Below the pieces are notes generated by a model. It did not search any database and had not been told where the DNA came from. It saw only the letters and a program-made list of their open reading frames with translations. From Gemmatimonadota bacterium (lineage in GTDB: Bacteria; Gemmatimonadota; Gemmatimonadetes; Gemmatimonadales; Gemmatimonadaceae): a stretch of DNA of 64,000 nt. Location: positions 35,607 through 99,606 of the forward strand of contig JAJTGR010000055.1 of assembly GCA_021299375.1 (NCBI GenBank). The letters are read 5' to 3'. The translations under genes and the position numbers were made by a program. Positions 17,554-26,483 of this stretch are shown here, piece after piece (position 1 is the first letter of the stretch; each line of letters begins with the position of its first letter).

Positions 17554-17654
17554 AGGTCGATCGGTCAGGGTACTCCTCTCCATGCGTCCAGTATCGGCCG
17601 CATGGCCCGCTGGGTTGAGCAGGGCGTGCGCCCCTCTTCTAGATTTCCCGGTCC

Positions 17655-18704
17655 ATGTCAGTCACCCCCTTGCACGCTGCCCGGCCGGTCCGCCCCCAGG
17701 ACGGGGATGGACTCGAGGCCGTCCGCTGGCCCTCCGGGCTCGACCCCGAGCAGCCGCCGGTCCGGAATCCCGGTACGGCGCTCGATCTGGCGCTGGTCCG
17801 CGGCACCCGGGTCAACCGCAGCGCGGTCGAGCGGCGCGTTGCCTCGCTGCCGGCCCGCCGCACGGTCAAGAAGGAGTGGCAGGCCGCTTGGCTGCTCCGC
17901 GCCATCAGCTGCATGGACCTCACCACCTTGGCCGGTGACGACACCCCCGGCAACGTGCGCCGGCTGTGCGCCAAGGCCCGCCACCCGCTACGCACCGACC
18001 TGGTGGAGGCGCTCGGGATCGGCGACCTGCACCTCACCGTCGGCGCCGTCTGCGTGTACCACCAGTACGTGGCCACGGCGGTGGAGGCACTGCGCGGCTC
18101 GGGCATCCCGGTCGCGGCGGTGAGCACGGGCTTTCCGGCCGGCCTGTCGCCCTTCGCTCAGCGTCTGGCGGAGATCCACGCCAGCGTGGCGGCGGGCGCC
18201 ACGGAAATCGATGTCGTCATCACGCGCGCCCACGTGCTCACCGGCAACTGGGCCGCGCTGTACGATGAGGTCCGCGCCTTCCGCGACGCCTGCGGCGACG
18301 CGCACCTCAAGACCATCCTCGGCGTCGGTGAACTCGCCACACTCACCAACGTGGCGCGGGCGAGCCTGGTCGCCATGATGGCGGGCTCGGACTTCATCAA
18401 GACCAGCACCGGCAAGGAAGCGTCGAATGCCACGCTCCCAGTGGGGCTCGTGATGGCCCGCATGATCCGCGACTACGGTGAACGCACTGGGCACGAAGTC
18501 GGCTTCAAGCCGGCCGGGGGCATTCGCACGGCCAAGCAGGCCCTGGATTGGCTGATCCTCATGAAGGAAGAGCTTGGCGACCGCTGGTTGCGCCGACACC
18601 TGTTCCGCTTCGGGGCCAGCGGGCTGCTGACCGACGTCGAACGCCAGCTCGAGCATTTCGTAACGGGGCGCTACGCCGCGGCCTACCGCCAACCGATGGT
18701 CTGA
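17655..18704 (+). CDS. deoC: Deoxyribose-phosphate aldolase
   Basis: The enzyme splits 2-deoxyribose 5-phosphate into glyceraldehyde 3-phosphate and acetaldehyde during deoxynucleoside breakdown. The 349-residue protein is a TIM-barrel aldolase with ISCMDLTTL at the first strand, AVSTGFPAG, TEIDVVITRA, HLKTILGVGEL with the Schiff-base lysine (about 219), DFIKTSTGK with the proton-relay lysine (about 249) and FKPAGGIR. It is longer than the 220-260-residue bacterial type because of an N-terminal extension of about 80 residues, as in the eukaryotic-like long DeoC group. It lies 12 bases before an aldehyde dehydrogenase that could oxidise the acetaldehyde product. Confidence 0.93.
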   Translation: MSVTPLHAARPVRPQDGDGLEAVRWPSGLDPEQPPVRNPGTALDLALVRGTRVNRSAVERRVASLPARRTVKKEWQAAWLLRAISCMDLTTLAGDDTPGNVRRLCAKARHPLRTDLVEALGIGDLHLTVGAVCVYHQYVATAVEALRGSGIPVAAVSTGFPAGLSPFAQRLAEIHASVAAGATEIDVVITRAHVLTGNWAALYDEVRAFRDACGDAHLKTILGVGELATLTNVARASLVAMMAGSDFIKTSTGKEASNATLPVGLVMARMIRDYGERTGHEVGFKPAGGIRTAKQALDWLILMKEELGDRWLRRHLFRFGASGLLTDVERQLEHFVTGRYAAAYRQPMV

Positions 18705-18716
18705 GGAGCTGATCAC

Positions 18717-21146
18717 ATGACCATGACCACGCCTCCCGCCACCGGCATGTCGGTCCGCGAGCTGTTCGACACCATGGGCTACGGCCCCGCGCCAGAGGGC
18801 GATGCGCCCGTGCGCCAGTGGATCGCGCAGCACGGCGGGCGCTTCGGGCATTACATCGGTGGCCAGTGGATCGCCGCCACAGAGCTGTTCGAGGTGACCG
18901 AACCCGCCACCGGTGCCCCGCTGGCCCGCGTCGCACAGGGGACGGCGGCCGACATCGACGCCGCCGTGGTCGCCGCCCGGGCTGCCTTGCCAGCGTGGCA
19001 GGCGCTCGACGATCACGCCCGGGCACGGTGGCTGTACGCCATCGCGCGCGGCATCCAGAAGCATGCGCGCGCGTTCGCGGTGCTGGAGTCGCTCGACAAT
19101 GGCAAGCCCATCCGCGAGACGCGGGACATCGACATCCCCCTCGTGGTGCGGCACTTCTACCACCACGCGGGGTGGGCGCAGCTGCTCGAGCGCGAGTTCC
19201 CCGGCCACCATGCGTACGGGGTGGTAGGGCAGGTGATTCCGTGGAACTTCCCGCTGCTCATGCTGGCGTGGAAGGTGGCGCCGGCGCTGGCCGCCGGGAA
19301 CACGGTGGTGCTCAAGCCGGCCGAGTTCACGCCGCTCACCGCCATCCGGTTCGCCGAGCTGGTGCACGAGATCGGCCTGCCGCCGGGCGTGTTCAATCTG
19401 GTCACCGGCGACGGGCGCACCGGCGCCGCGCTGGTGGCGCATGAGGACGTGGACAAGATCGCCTTCACCGGCAGCACCGAGGTCGGGCGGGCCATTCGCG
19501 TGGCCACCGCCGGCAGCGGCAAGGGGCTGTCGCTTGAGCTGGGCGGCAAGAGTCCGTTCATGGTCTTCGAGGATGCCGATCTGGACAGCGTCGTCGAAGG
19601 GGTCGTGGACGCCATCTGGTTCAACCAGGGGCAGGTGTGCTGCGCCGGCGCCCGGCTACTCATCCAAGAAGGGGTCGCCGATCGCCTGCTCGACAAGCTG
19701 CGCGACCGCATGGAGCAGCTGCGCGTGGGCGCGCCCCTCGACAAAGGGGTGGACATGGGCGCCATCGTGGCACCGGTCCAGCTGGAGCGTATTCGCCAGC
19801 TGTGTGCCACCGGCGTGGCTGAGGGGGCGACCTGCTGGCAACCGTCGTGGTGTGTGCCCGCGCACGGGTCATTCCATCCACCCACGCTGTTCACGAACGT
19901 CGCGCCGTCGGCCACCATCGCCCAGGTCGAGATCTTCGGCCCGGTCCTGGTGAGCATGACGTTCCGCACCCCGGAGGAGGCGGTCGCGCTGGCCAACAAT
20001 ACGCCGTTCGGCCTCGCCGCGAGTGTGTGGAGCGAGAACATCAACCTCGCGCTCGACGTCGCGCCGAAGCTCAAGTGCGGTGTGGTGTGGATCAACAGCA
20101 CGAACCTGTTCGACGCGGCGGCGGGGTTCGGCGGTTACCGCGAATCGGGGTTCGGCCGGGAGGGCGGGCGCGAGGGGATGTGGGAGTACCTCCAGCCCGT
20201 GCGCGCGCATGAAGCCGCGCCACTCCCGGTGATCGGTGAGGGCGCCATGCCGGATGCCGGCAGTGACGCCGAGAGAGATGACCCGTCGGCGCCGGCGATG
20301 CCGCCCATTGACCGTACCGCGAAGTTGTTCATCGGCGGCAAGCAGGCCCGCCCCGATTCGGGTTATTCCCGCACCGTGCGGTCACTGCGCGGTGTCGCCG
20401 TGGGTGAGGTCGGGGAGGGCAATCGCAAGGACCTCCGCAATGCCGTCGAGGCCGCGCAGGCGGCGGCCGGCTGGTCGACGCTGACGGGGCATCAGCGGGC
20501 GCAGATCCTGTACTACATCGCCGAGAACCTCTCGGCGCGGGCTGACGAGTTCGCGATGCGAATCGTGAGCATGACCGGGGACGCTCGTGCGGCGGGGGAG
20601 ATCGAGGTCGCCGCCGCCATCTCGCGGCTCTTCTCCTACGCGGCGTGGGCGGACAAGCACGATGGGGCGGTGCACGATGTCCCACTGCGCGGCGTGGCGC
20701 TGGCCATGCACGAGCCGATCGGTGTGGTGGGCGTGGCCTGCCCGGATCCGTACCCGCTGCTTGGCCTGGTCTCGCTCCTCGGGCCGCTGCTCGCCACCGG
20801 CAACCGGGTGGTGGCGGTCCCCTCGGAGCGCTTCCCCTTGGCGGCCACGGATTTCTACAGCGTCCTCGAAACCTCGGACCTGCCGGGGGGCGTGGTGAAC
20901 CTCGTGACGGGCAGTCGCGATGCCCTGATTCGCACGCTCGCCGACCACGATGGCGTCGAGGCGGTCTGGTACTTCGGCTCGCACACTGGCGCGACGGCCG
21001 TGGAAACGGCGTCGGCGGCCAACCTCAAGCGGACGTGGACCGAATGGTCGGGACGCGAGTGGCTCGACCCCCGTACCGGCGAGGGGCGCGAGTTCCTGCG
21101 TCGTGCCGTGCAGGTCAAGAACATCTGGATTCCGTACGGCGAGTAA
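18717..21146 (+). CDS. Two-domain aldehyde dehydrogenase, ALDH16-like
   Basis: The 809-residue protein has a complete ALDH domain and a second, shortened one. Domain 1 (about 40-500) has PWNFP with the catalytic Asn177, VLKPAEFTPL with the NAD-site Lys200, LELGGKSP with the general base Glu274 and NQGQVCCAG with nucleophile Cys308. Domain 2 (about 525-809) restarts an ALDH pattern (KLFIGGKQARPDSG; MHEPIGVVGVACPDPYPLL; GGVVNLVTGS) but ends before a catalytic cysteine. One active plus one inactive domain is the hallmark of the ALDH16 family. Placed 12 bases after deoC, it may oxidise acetaldehyde from deoxyribose breakdown to acetate. The substrate assignment is inference. Confidence 0.9.
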   Translation: MTMTTPPATGMSVRELFDTMGYGPAPEGDAPVRQWIAQHGGRFGHYIGGQWIAATELFEVTEPATGAPLARVAQGTAADIDAAVVAARAALPAWQALDDHARARWLYAIARGIQKHARAFAVLESLDNGKPIRETRDIDIPLVVRHFYHHAGWAQLLEREFPGHHAYGVVGQVIPWNFPLLMLAWKVAPALAAGNTVVLKPAEFTPLTAIRFAELVHEIGLPPGVFNLVTGDGRTGAALVAHEDVDKIAFTGSTEVGRAIRVATAGSGKGLSLELGGKSPFMVFEDADLDSVVEGVVDAIWFNQGQVCCAGARLLIQEGVADRLLDKLRDRMEQLRVGAPLDKGVDMGAIVAPVQLERIRQLCATGVAEGATCWQPSWCVPAHGSFHPPTLFTNVAPSATIAQVEIFGPVLVSMTFRTPEEAVALANNTPFGLAASVWSENINLALDVAPKLKCGVVWINSTNLFDAAAGFGGYRESGFGREGGREGMWEYLQPVRAHEAAPLPVIGEGAMPDAGSDAERDDPSAPAMPPIDRTAKLFIGGKQARPDSGYSRTVRSLRGVAVGEVGEGNRKDLRNAVEAAQAAAGWSTLTGHQRAQILYYIAENLSARADEFAMRIVSMTGDARAAGEIEVAAAISRLFSYAAWADKHDGAVHDVPLRGVALAMHEPIGVVGVACPDPYPLLGLVSLLGPLLATGNRVVAVPSERFPLAATDFYSVLETSDLPGGVVNLVTGSRDALIRTLADHDGVEAVWYFGSHTGATAVETASAANLKRTWTEWSGREWLDPRTGEGREFLRRAVQVKNIWIPYGE

Positions 21147-21200
21147 CACTGGGGCGAACCAAATGACGCCTTGGAGACGCCGCTTCCGATTCTCTATGTC

Positions 21201-22958
21201 ATGACTCAACACCTCCTGCCTCCGATGATCGACCTCCCCGCCTCGCCCGAGGCTTTCCGCGATGCGGTGTGGGAAGACGTGCTTCCTTACTACGAGGCGC
21301 TTGCCGCCGCACCGCTCGACCCGCCGGACACCACGGTCGAGCCGTGGCTGGCCACGTGGTCACGCCTCGATACCCTCGTTGGGGAGGCGGGCACACTGGC
21401 CATGATCGCCTATACCGGGAATACCGCCGACACCGCCGCCGAGCAGGCGTACCTGCGTTTTTCCATGGAGATCTCGCCGCGGCTCGAGGAGCAGCAGGTG
21501 CGCCTCGCGCGCCGGTTGCTCGACCTCGGGTGGAGTCGCCCGGATCTCGAGACCACGCTCCGCCGGTTCCGGACCGACATCGAAATCTTCCGCGAGGCCA
21601 ACGTCGCGCGCTTTGCCCAGATCGAGGAGCTGTCGGCCGGCTACCAGAAGATCAGCGGCGGGCTGAGTGTGGACTGGGACGGTGAAGCCAAGACCATTCC
21701 GCAGCTGCAGCCGTACCTCAAGGCGGCTGAACGCGCCGTGCGGGAACGCGCCTTCCGGCTCGGCGCGCAGGCCTATCTCGCCAAGCGCGACGAACTGGCC
21801 GATATCTTCGACCGGATGTATGCGCTGCGGGTGGCCGTGGCCCGGGAGGCCGGGTTCGCCGACTACCAGCAGTACTGCTTCGCCACGAAGCATCGCTTCG
21901 ACTACACGCCGAGCGATACGGCCCGTTTTCACGAGGCCGTGCAGCAGACGGTCACCCCCGCCGTCGAACGGCTCATGGCGCATCGCCGGCAGGCGCTCGG
22001 GCTCGACGTGCTGCGGCCGTGGGACGTCAGCGTTGATCTGGGTACCTCGACGCCGCTCAAGCCGTTCGCCGATGTCGGTACGTTCGTTAACCGTGCCCAG
22101 TCCATCTTCACGCGGGTCGATCCCGAGCTCGGCGGCCAGTTCGGATTGATGGCCACCGAACAGCTGCTCGACCTCGAAAGCCGCCCCGGCAAGGCGCCGG
22201 GTGGCTACTGCACCGACCTCGCGTTTCGCGGACGGCCCTTCATCTTCATGAATGCCGTCGGGGTGCCGGACGACGTGAACACGCTCGTGCATGAGGCGGG
22301 GCACTGTTTCCATGATTTCGCCACGCACGCCCTGCCGTTCACGTGGCAGCGACGCACGGGGCACGAGGCGGCCGAGCTGGCGTCCATGAGCATGGAACTG
22401 CTGGCCATGCCGTATCTCGTGCAGCCCGACGGCTACTACGCTCCCGAGGAGGCTCGCGTCGCCTGGCTGGAGCATCTCGAGGATGTGCTGGGGGCCCTGG
22501 TGCACATCGCGAGCGTGGATGCCTTTCAGGCCTGGATCTACACCGACCCGGCCGGCGCTGATCGGGACGCCCGCGACGCGAAGTGGCTGGCGCTGCGCGA
22601 CCAGTTCGAGCGCGGCGTCGACTGGAACGGCCTCGAACCGGAGCGTCTGGCGCGCTGGTATCGCCAGCTGCACATCTTCGAGCTGCCGTTCTACTACATC
22701 GAGTACGGCATCGCGCAGCTCGGGGCGTTGCAGGTGTTCCGTAACGCCGTGCACGACGCCGGCAGTGCCGTGGCGGCCTACAAGCGCTTTCTGGCGCTCG
22801 GCGGTACCCGCCCGCTCCCCGAGCTGTACGCGGCGGCGGGAGCGAAGCTGATCTTCGATGCCGAGGCCATGGCCGAACTCGTGGCCTTCACCGAGGAGCG
22901 CATCGAGGCCTTGCGGGCGGGGGCCGAGGCGCCGTTCCGAGGCGTCATTCCGGTCTGA
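21201..22958 (+). CDS. pepF: M3-family oligoendopeptidase F
   Basis: This is a zinc metallopeptidase that cleaves short peptides in the cytoplasm. The 585-residue protein (from the ATG at 21201; an in-frame ATG at 21171 is possible) contains the M3 signature VHEAGHCFHDF, with zinc ligands His364 and His368 and catalytic Glu365. The third ligand is in ELASMSMELLAMPY. The C-terminal FYYIEYGIAQLGALQVF is the conserved substrate-binding helix region of the family. No signal peptide is visible. It follows the ALDH gene by 54 bases and may share its transcript, although no functional link is evident. Confidence 0.92.
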   Translation: MTQHLLPPMIDLPASPEAFRDAVWEDVLPYYEALAAAPLDPPDTTVEPWLATWSRLDTLVGEAGTLAMIAYTGNTADTAAEQAYLRFSMEISPRLEEQQVRLARRLLDLGWSRPDLETTLRRFRTDIEIFREANVARFAQIEELSAGYQKISGGLSVDWDGEAKTIPQLQPYLKAAERAVRERAFRLGAQAYLAKRDELADIFDRMYALRVAVAREAGFADYQQYCFATKHRFDYTPSDTARFHEAVQQTVTPAVERLMAHRRQALGLDVLRPWDVSVDLGTSTPLKPFADVGTFVNRAQSIFTRVDPELGGQFGLMATEQLLDLESRPGKAPGGYCTDLAFRGRPFIFMNAVGVPDDVNTLVHEAGHCFHDFATHALPFTWQRRTGHEAAELASMSMELLAMPYLVQPDGYYAPEEARVAWLEHLEDVLGALVHIASVDAFQAWIYTDPAGADRDARDAKWLALRDQFERGVDWNGLEPERLARWYRQLHIFELPFYYIEYGIAQLGALQVFRNAVHDAGSAVAAYKRFLALGGTRPLPELYAAAGAKLIFDAEAMAELVAFTEERIEALRAGAEAPFRGVIPV

Positions 22959-22979
22959 TCGGACGGGTACACCGTCGAG

Positions 22980-23013
22980 ACGAGGCGGTGTCTGAAACCG
23001 GGCATCGCCTCGT
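22980..23013 (+). terminator. Hairpin between pepF and the LolA-like gene
   Basis: The arms ACGAGGCG (22980-22987) and CGCCTCGT (23006-23013) form an 8-bp stem with an 18-base loop. No T-run follows, so it may be a weak terminator or a leader structure of the next gene. Confidence 0.35.
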
Positions 23014-23051
23014 GCCGTACACGAGGGCATTCCCTCACTCATGGAGAGACG

Positions 23052-23774
23052 ATGCGTTCGGTTTCGGTGATGATGACACGCGCGGCCACCGCCGCGGTGC
23101 TGATGGTCGGTGCGCTGCGGTTGGAGGCGCAAGTGCCGACGGTGCAGCAGGTGTACGACAAGTACGCGACCGCCGTGGGCGGGCGCGACGCATGGGCCAA
23201 GGTCTCGGGCCGGACGGAGAAGGGCACCACCGACGTGACCTTCGCCGGGATCTCCGGCTCCTACGAACGGCACTCGGCCCTGCCCAACAAGATGCGCATG
23301 ATCATCGATCTCGGCGTCGTGAAGATCGATCAGGGCTTCGATGGCGAAAAGGGGTGGGCCGACCAGGGTCAGGGGCTCCAGCGTATGCCCGCCGATCAGG
23401 AACAGCGGCTGGCCGAAGGGGGGCAGCTGGGTGACGCCTTCCTCGACCCATCACGCCTCGCCAAGGCTGCCGTCGAGGGCAAGGAGACGTTCGACGGCTC
23501 GGAGGCGTACAAGCTGTCGGTGACCACCAAGGGCGGACAGGAGAGCGTCGAATACTTCGATGTGGCCACCGGGCTGCGCCTCGGCAGCATCGTAAAGTCG
23601 CCGACGGGCGAGCAGAAGGTCACGTATCGCGACTACAAGGATTTCGAGGGCAAGAAGATCGCTACCAAAGTCATCCAGACGAACGCGCAGGGTGATATCG
23701 TGATCAATATCCAGATCGTGGAGTTCAAGGTTCCCGACGCGTCCCTGTTCAAGGCGCCGGCCGGCTTGCCCTAG
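23052..23774 (+). CDS. Exported LolA-like/outer-membrane lipoprotein-sorting-like protein
   Basis: The 240-residue protein has a signal peptide (MMTRAATAAVLMVGALRLEA) followed by TVQQVYDKYATAVGGRDAW, a start commonly seen in secreted LolA-fold proteins. The body alternates short strands, with KMRMIIDLGVVKIDQGFDGE and EYFDVATGLRLGSIVKSPTG forming the open beta-sheet that binds lipids in this superfamily. The RBS GGAGAG precedes the start by 6 bases. It may carry hydrophobic ligands in the periplasm, but true LolA activity cannot be assumed, because many such proteins are annotated only as DUF. It is convergent with the photolyase gene. Confidence 0.68.
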   Translation: MRSVSVMMTRAATAAVLMVGALRLEAQVPTVQQVYDKYATAVGGRDAWAKVSGRTEKGTTDVTFAGISGSYERHSALPNKMRMIIDLGVVKIDQGFDGEKGWADQGQGLQRMPADQEQRLAEGGQLGDAFLDPSRLAKAAVEGKETFDGSEAYKLSVTTKGGQESVEYFDVATGLRLGSIVKSPTGEQKVTYRDYKDFEGKKIATKVIQTNAQGDIVINIQIVEFKVPDASLFKAPAGLP

Positions 23775-23798
23775 GCGGTCCAGCGCCGACGAGTTCCC

Positions 23799-23832
23799 GA
23801 GGCCCGGCGTTCGCTCTGCGTCGCCGGGCCTC
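23799..23832. terminator. Terminator hairpin between convergent LolA-like and photolyase genes
   Basis: An 11-bp perfect stem, GAGGCCCGGCG / CGCCGGGCCTC, has a 12-base loop and is followed on the plus strand by GTTCGTCG. Its place between converging genes suggests it may serve both. Confidence 0.6.
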
Positions 23833-23853
23833 GTTCGTCGCAGGGCGCAGCGA

Positions 23854-23888
23854 ACTCAGCGCCGCGTACTCAGCGCGGCGTACTCAGC
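23854..23888. repeat. Two and a half copies of a 14-bp tandem repeat
   Basis: ACTCAGCGCCGCGT is followed by ACTCAGCGCGGCGT and then ACTCAGC, with one base difference between the two full copies. The repeat runs into the stop codon region of the photolyase fusion gene. Confidence 0.7.
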
Positions 23889-26268
23889 CGGCCAGTATGC
23901 GCCCTGCGAGCGCCACGCCGCTCAGCCATGCGGCTTCGACGTCGGCGTGTGCACCCTCGGGGCCCTGGGCAAAGTCCCCGGCGGCGCCCAGCCCAGCGTC
24001 TCGATCGAACAGACAGGACACCGACAGGCCCCGAGCCACGCGCGCGTAACGCCATCGGTGTGCGGTGGCATGCACGATGGCACCAGCCACCTGCAGCCGG
24101 GCCCGCAAGGCCTCGGCGATCTCCGCGGCGACCGACGACGCGTCGCGCTCCAGCTGTGCCTCACTCCACTCGGCGGCCGACTGGACAACCCACGCCTCGC
24201 CGCTCGGGCGTCCCGGGCGCGCATTCTGCCGCCAGCCGCTGGCGAGTCGGGGCTCGTTGGCGGCGGTGAGGTGCCCGAAGGTGAGCGCGTCGGTCACGGC
24301 AACCGGAGGCGGCCCATCAAACACCACCATGGTGCTCCAGCAGGGGGCCATGCGCACCGCGCACAACGTCTCGGACATCGCGGCAATCCCACCCGCCGAC
24401 GAGCGCACGGCGGAAAGGAGTGCGCCAGCCTGCGGCGCGGGCATGGCCAACAGCACGATGTCGGCCTGATGCCGCCCCCCGTTACCGTCGGTCGCCTGCC
24501 AGCCGGTACCTGATCGTTCGAGCGCAACCACCTGCACCCCGCTCTGGACCGACAGGTCACGCGCCAGATGGCGGGCCAGCCCGTTTATCCCCTCGCGGCC
24601 GATGAACGCATCACCGACCGCCTGCACGATGCCGTCGTGTGCCCACGAGTCGATGTACCGCCCCAGCCGGGCATCCCGCCACGCAAACAGCGGGGCGCCG
24701 TGATCGAAGCGCCATGCCCCCTCGCGCCGCGTGCTGGTGCGCCCGCCCACGCCGCGGCTCTTGTCCAGCACGGTCACGGCGAGGCCGTGGTCGTGCAGGG
24801 TCCGTGCGCAGGCGAGGCCCGCGATGCCGGCCCCGATCACCAGCACCCGCGGTGCCGGCGACAGGGCCGGGCGTTCCACCTGCCGCGCATAGCGCGCCAG
24901 GTCGAGCCGCCTGGCATGTTCCGCCGTGGGGCGCGGACGCACGGTGCCAAGAACGCGCACCGGCGGCGTGAATGGCCGATCGAACTGCCCCAGACACCAG
25001 AGCAGTCCGCCGTACGAGGCCGGGTCGCGCCCGTCGAGGGCGTAGCGGTGATTGAGGTCGACGAGTCGGTCCCATGCCTGGGCGGCGTCGTCGGACCAGA
25101 GCGGAATGGCCTTGCCCCACGTCATGCGCACGTTGTTGTGCAGCTCACCGTGGCGCTGCAGCGACGTCTGCGTGGCGTCCCACAGCGTGTCGCCGCTCCG
25201 AGCCCGGGCCAGCGTCTCCCACGACAGGACGGAGCGATGGTCGCGCTCGTGTGCCGCCAGCGTCTCGCGCGCCCACGCCGGCACGGCCTCGAGGGTGGTG
25301 GGCGAGGGATGCCAGTAGCAGAACGCGTAGGCCAACTCGCGCCATACCAGCAGTTCGTCGAGATACTTCTCGGGGCCCTCACCCGGCAGTGTGGCGCACT
25401 CGCGCGCCAGTCGCAGCGGCGACACCATGCCGTAGTGCAGGTAGGCCGACATCCGGCTCACGCCGTCGATGGTGGCGTCGTTGCGCTTGGCCGCGTAGCG
25501 GGCGATCCGGCCGCCTTGCGTGAAGGCCTCCCAGCGCGCGTACCCGGCAGTCGTGCCGCCCTCGGTGTGCGGCACGGGCCCCACGCCGTGGTCGATCTCG
25601 CACTCGGCCACCAGCGAGGGAATGTCGGCGTCGATGAGGCGCACCGGTTCGTAGGGCAGGTCGCTTGGCGTGAACGCGGGTCCGGCAGGCGATGCCTCGC
25701 GCCACGGTCGCCGCAACCGTTCCTCACGAAGGCGCGCGGTGGCATCGCGGAAAGCAAAGGCCCGCGTGTGGGCCTTCTCCACCAGCGGCATCGGCACCAC
25801 GCACGCCGTGTCCACGCTCCAGACGGGGCAGGGGGCGTTGTCGGCCAGACCGTCGGTGAGCCAGTCCAGCGGCGGCACCGGCATCGTCTCGGTGACCACC
25901 AGAGCGGCCCGCTGCGTGAGCGCCTTGAGCGCCTTCTGGCGGTGCCCCGGGCGCTCGAGGTGGAAGGCGTACCCGATGCTGCGCGCCGCACACTCGGCCT
26001 CGACGTCGCGGGCGCCCTCGAGGATGAACGTATGATGCCGGTCGGAGGCGTAGGGATAGCGCTCAGAGAGCGCATGGTGCACGAACACGGGTAGCCCCAG
26101 AGCCCGTCCGGCCTCCAGCGCCACGTCGAGCGCCGGGTTCTCGTGCGCGCGCACCGCGGTACGCATCCAGTACAGCACGAACTCGCCGCGGGCGGTGATG
26201 CGCGGGTCGGCCGAGTGCGCGGTGATGCGCTCGGCGAGATGGTCGGAAAACGATTCGGGTCGGAGCAC
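23884..26268 (-). CDS. Class II CPD photolyase-like protein fused to a renalase-like FAD oxidoreductase
   Basis: The 794-residue protein joins two flavin domains. Residues 1 to about 470 look like a class II deoxyribodipyrimidine photolyase: FVLYWMRTAVRAHENPAL, DRHHTFILEGARDVEAE, YLDELLVWRELAYAF, NNVRMTWGKAIPLW and LDGRDPASYGGLLWC are all family landmarks. From about 475 a dinucleotide-binding oxidoreductase begins: VLVIGAGIAGLACARTLHDH, then DKSRGVGGRTSTRR and FDHGAPLF, as in renalase-type FAD amine oxidase relatives. The first domain should repair cyclobutane dimers using light; the second could oxidise a small amine or NAD(P)H. The frame is continuous, so the fusion looks real. The GTG start at 26268 is only moderately supported. 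Confidence 0.85.
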   Translation of the reverse strand: MLRPESFSDHLAERITAHSADPRITARGEFVLYWMRTAVRAHENPALDVALEAGRALGLPVFVHHALSERYPYASDRHHTFILEGARDVEAECAARSIGYAFHLERPGHRQKALKALTQRAALVVTETMPVPPLDWLTDGLADNAPCPVWSVDTACVVPMPLVEKAHTRAFAFRDATARLREERLRRPWREASPAGPAFTPSDLPYEPVRLIDADIPSLVAECEIDHGVGPVPHTEGGTTAGYARWEAFTQGGRIARYAAKRNDATIDGVSRMSAYLHYGMVSPLRLARECATLPGEGPEKYLDELLVWRELAYAFCYWHPSPTTLEAVPAWARETLAAHERDHRSVLSWETLARARSGDTLWDATQTSLQRHGELHNNVRMTWGKAIPLWSDDAAQAWDRLVDLNHRYALDGRDPASYGGLLWCLGQFDRPFTPPVRVLGTVRPRPTAEHARRLDLARYARQVERPALSPAPRVLVIGAGIAGLACARTLHDHGLAVTVLDKSRGVGGRTSTRREGAWRFDHGAPLFAWRDARLGRYIDSWAHDGIVQAVGDAFIGREGINGLARHLARDLSVQSGVQVVALERSGTGWQATDGNGGRHQADIVLLAMPAPQAGALLSAVRSSAGGIAAMSETLCAVRMAPCWSTMVVFDGPPPVAVTDALTFGHLTAANEPRLASGWRQNARPGRPSGEAWVVQSAAEWSEAQLERDASSVAAEIAEALRARLQVAGAIVHATAHRWRYARVARGLSVSCLFDRDAGLGAAGDFAQGPEGAHADVEAAWLSGVALAGRILAG

Positions 26269-26292
26269 GCTGGAAAACGCGCGCCGACCCGA
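26255..26292 (-). other. Inverted repeat spanning the photolyase start
   Basis: TCGGGTCGG (26255-26263) and CCGACCCGA (26284-26292) form a 9-bp stem with a 20-base loop that includes the chosen GTG start of the photolyase fusion. It also follows the small symporter subunit gene by about 22 bases, so it could be a terminator for that operon or a structure affecting translation. Confidence 0.5.
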
Positions 26293-26314
26293 TCGTGTGC
26301 CACACCCGTGGGGC

Positions 26315-26482
26315 TCAGCTCTTCCGCGTCTTCGCGTGCGGCGGCTCGGGCGGTTCCAACGGCCCGACGCCGTCGGGGTCGAAGTGCTTCTTGTCGGCGA
26401 GCAGGGTCTTGAAGGACCAGACCGTGAGGCTCAGGACACCGATCCAGCTCACGGCCATGAACGCAATGGCGCCACCGGACAT
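26315..26482 (-). CDS. Small one-helix subunit of the sodium symporter (MetS-like)
   Basis: This 55-residue protein has one transmembrane helix (GGAIAFMAVSWIGVLSLTVWSF) and a charged, proline-rich tail. The ATG at 26482 comes one base after the symporter stop and follows GGAGG at 6-base spacing, which strongly supports this short reading. In Corynebacterium the NSS transporter MetP needs a similar small subunit, MetS, encoded next to it. The MetS-like call rests on size, topology and position, because such small proteins share little sequence. It is likely to act as a structural partner of the adjacent transporter. Confidence 0.72.
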   Translation of the reverse strand: MSGGAIAFMAVSWIGVLSLTVWSFKTLLADKKHFDPDGVGPLEPPEPPHAKTRKS

Positions 26483-26483
26483 G

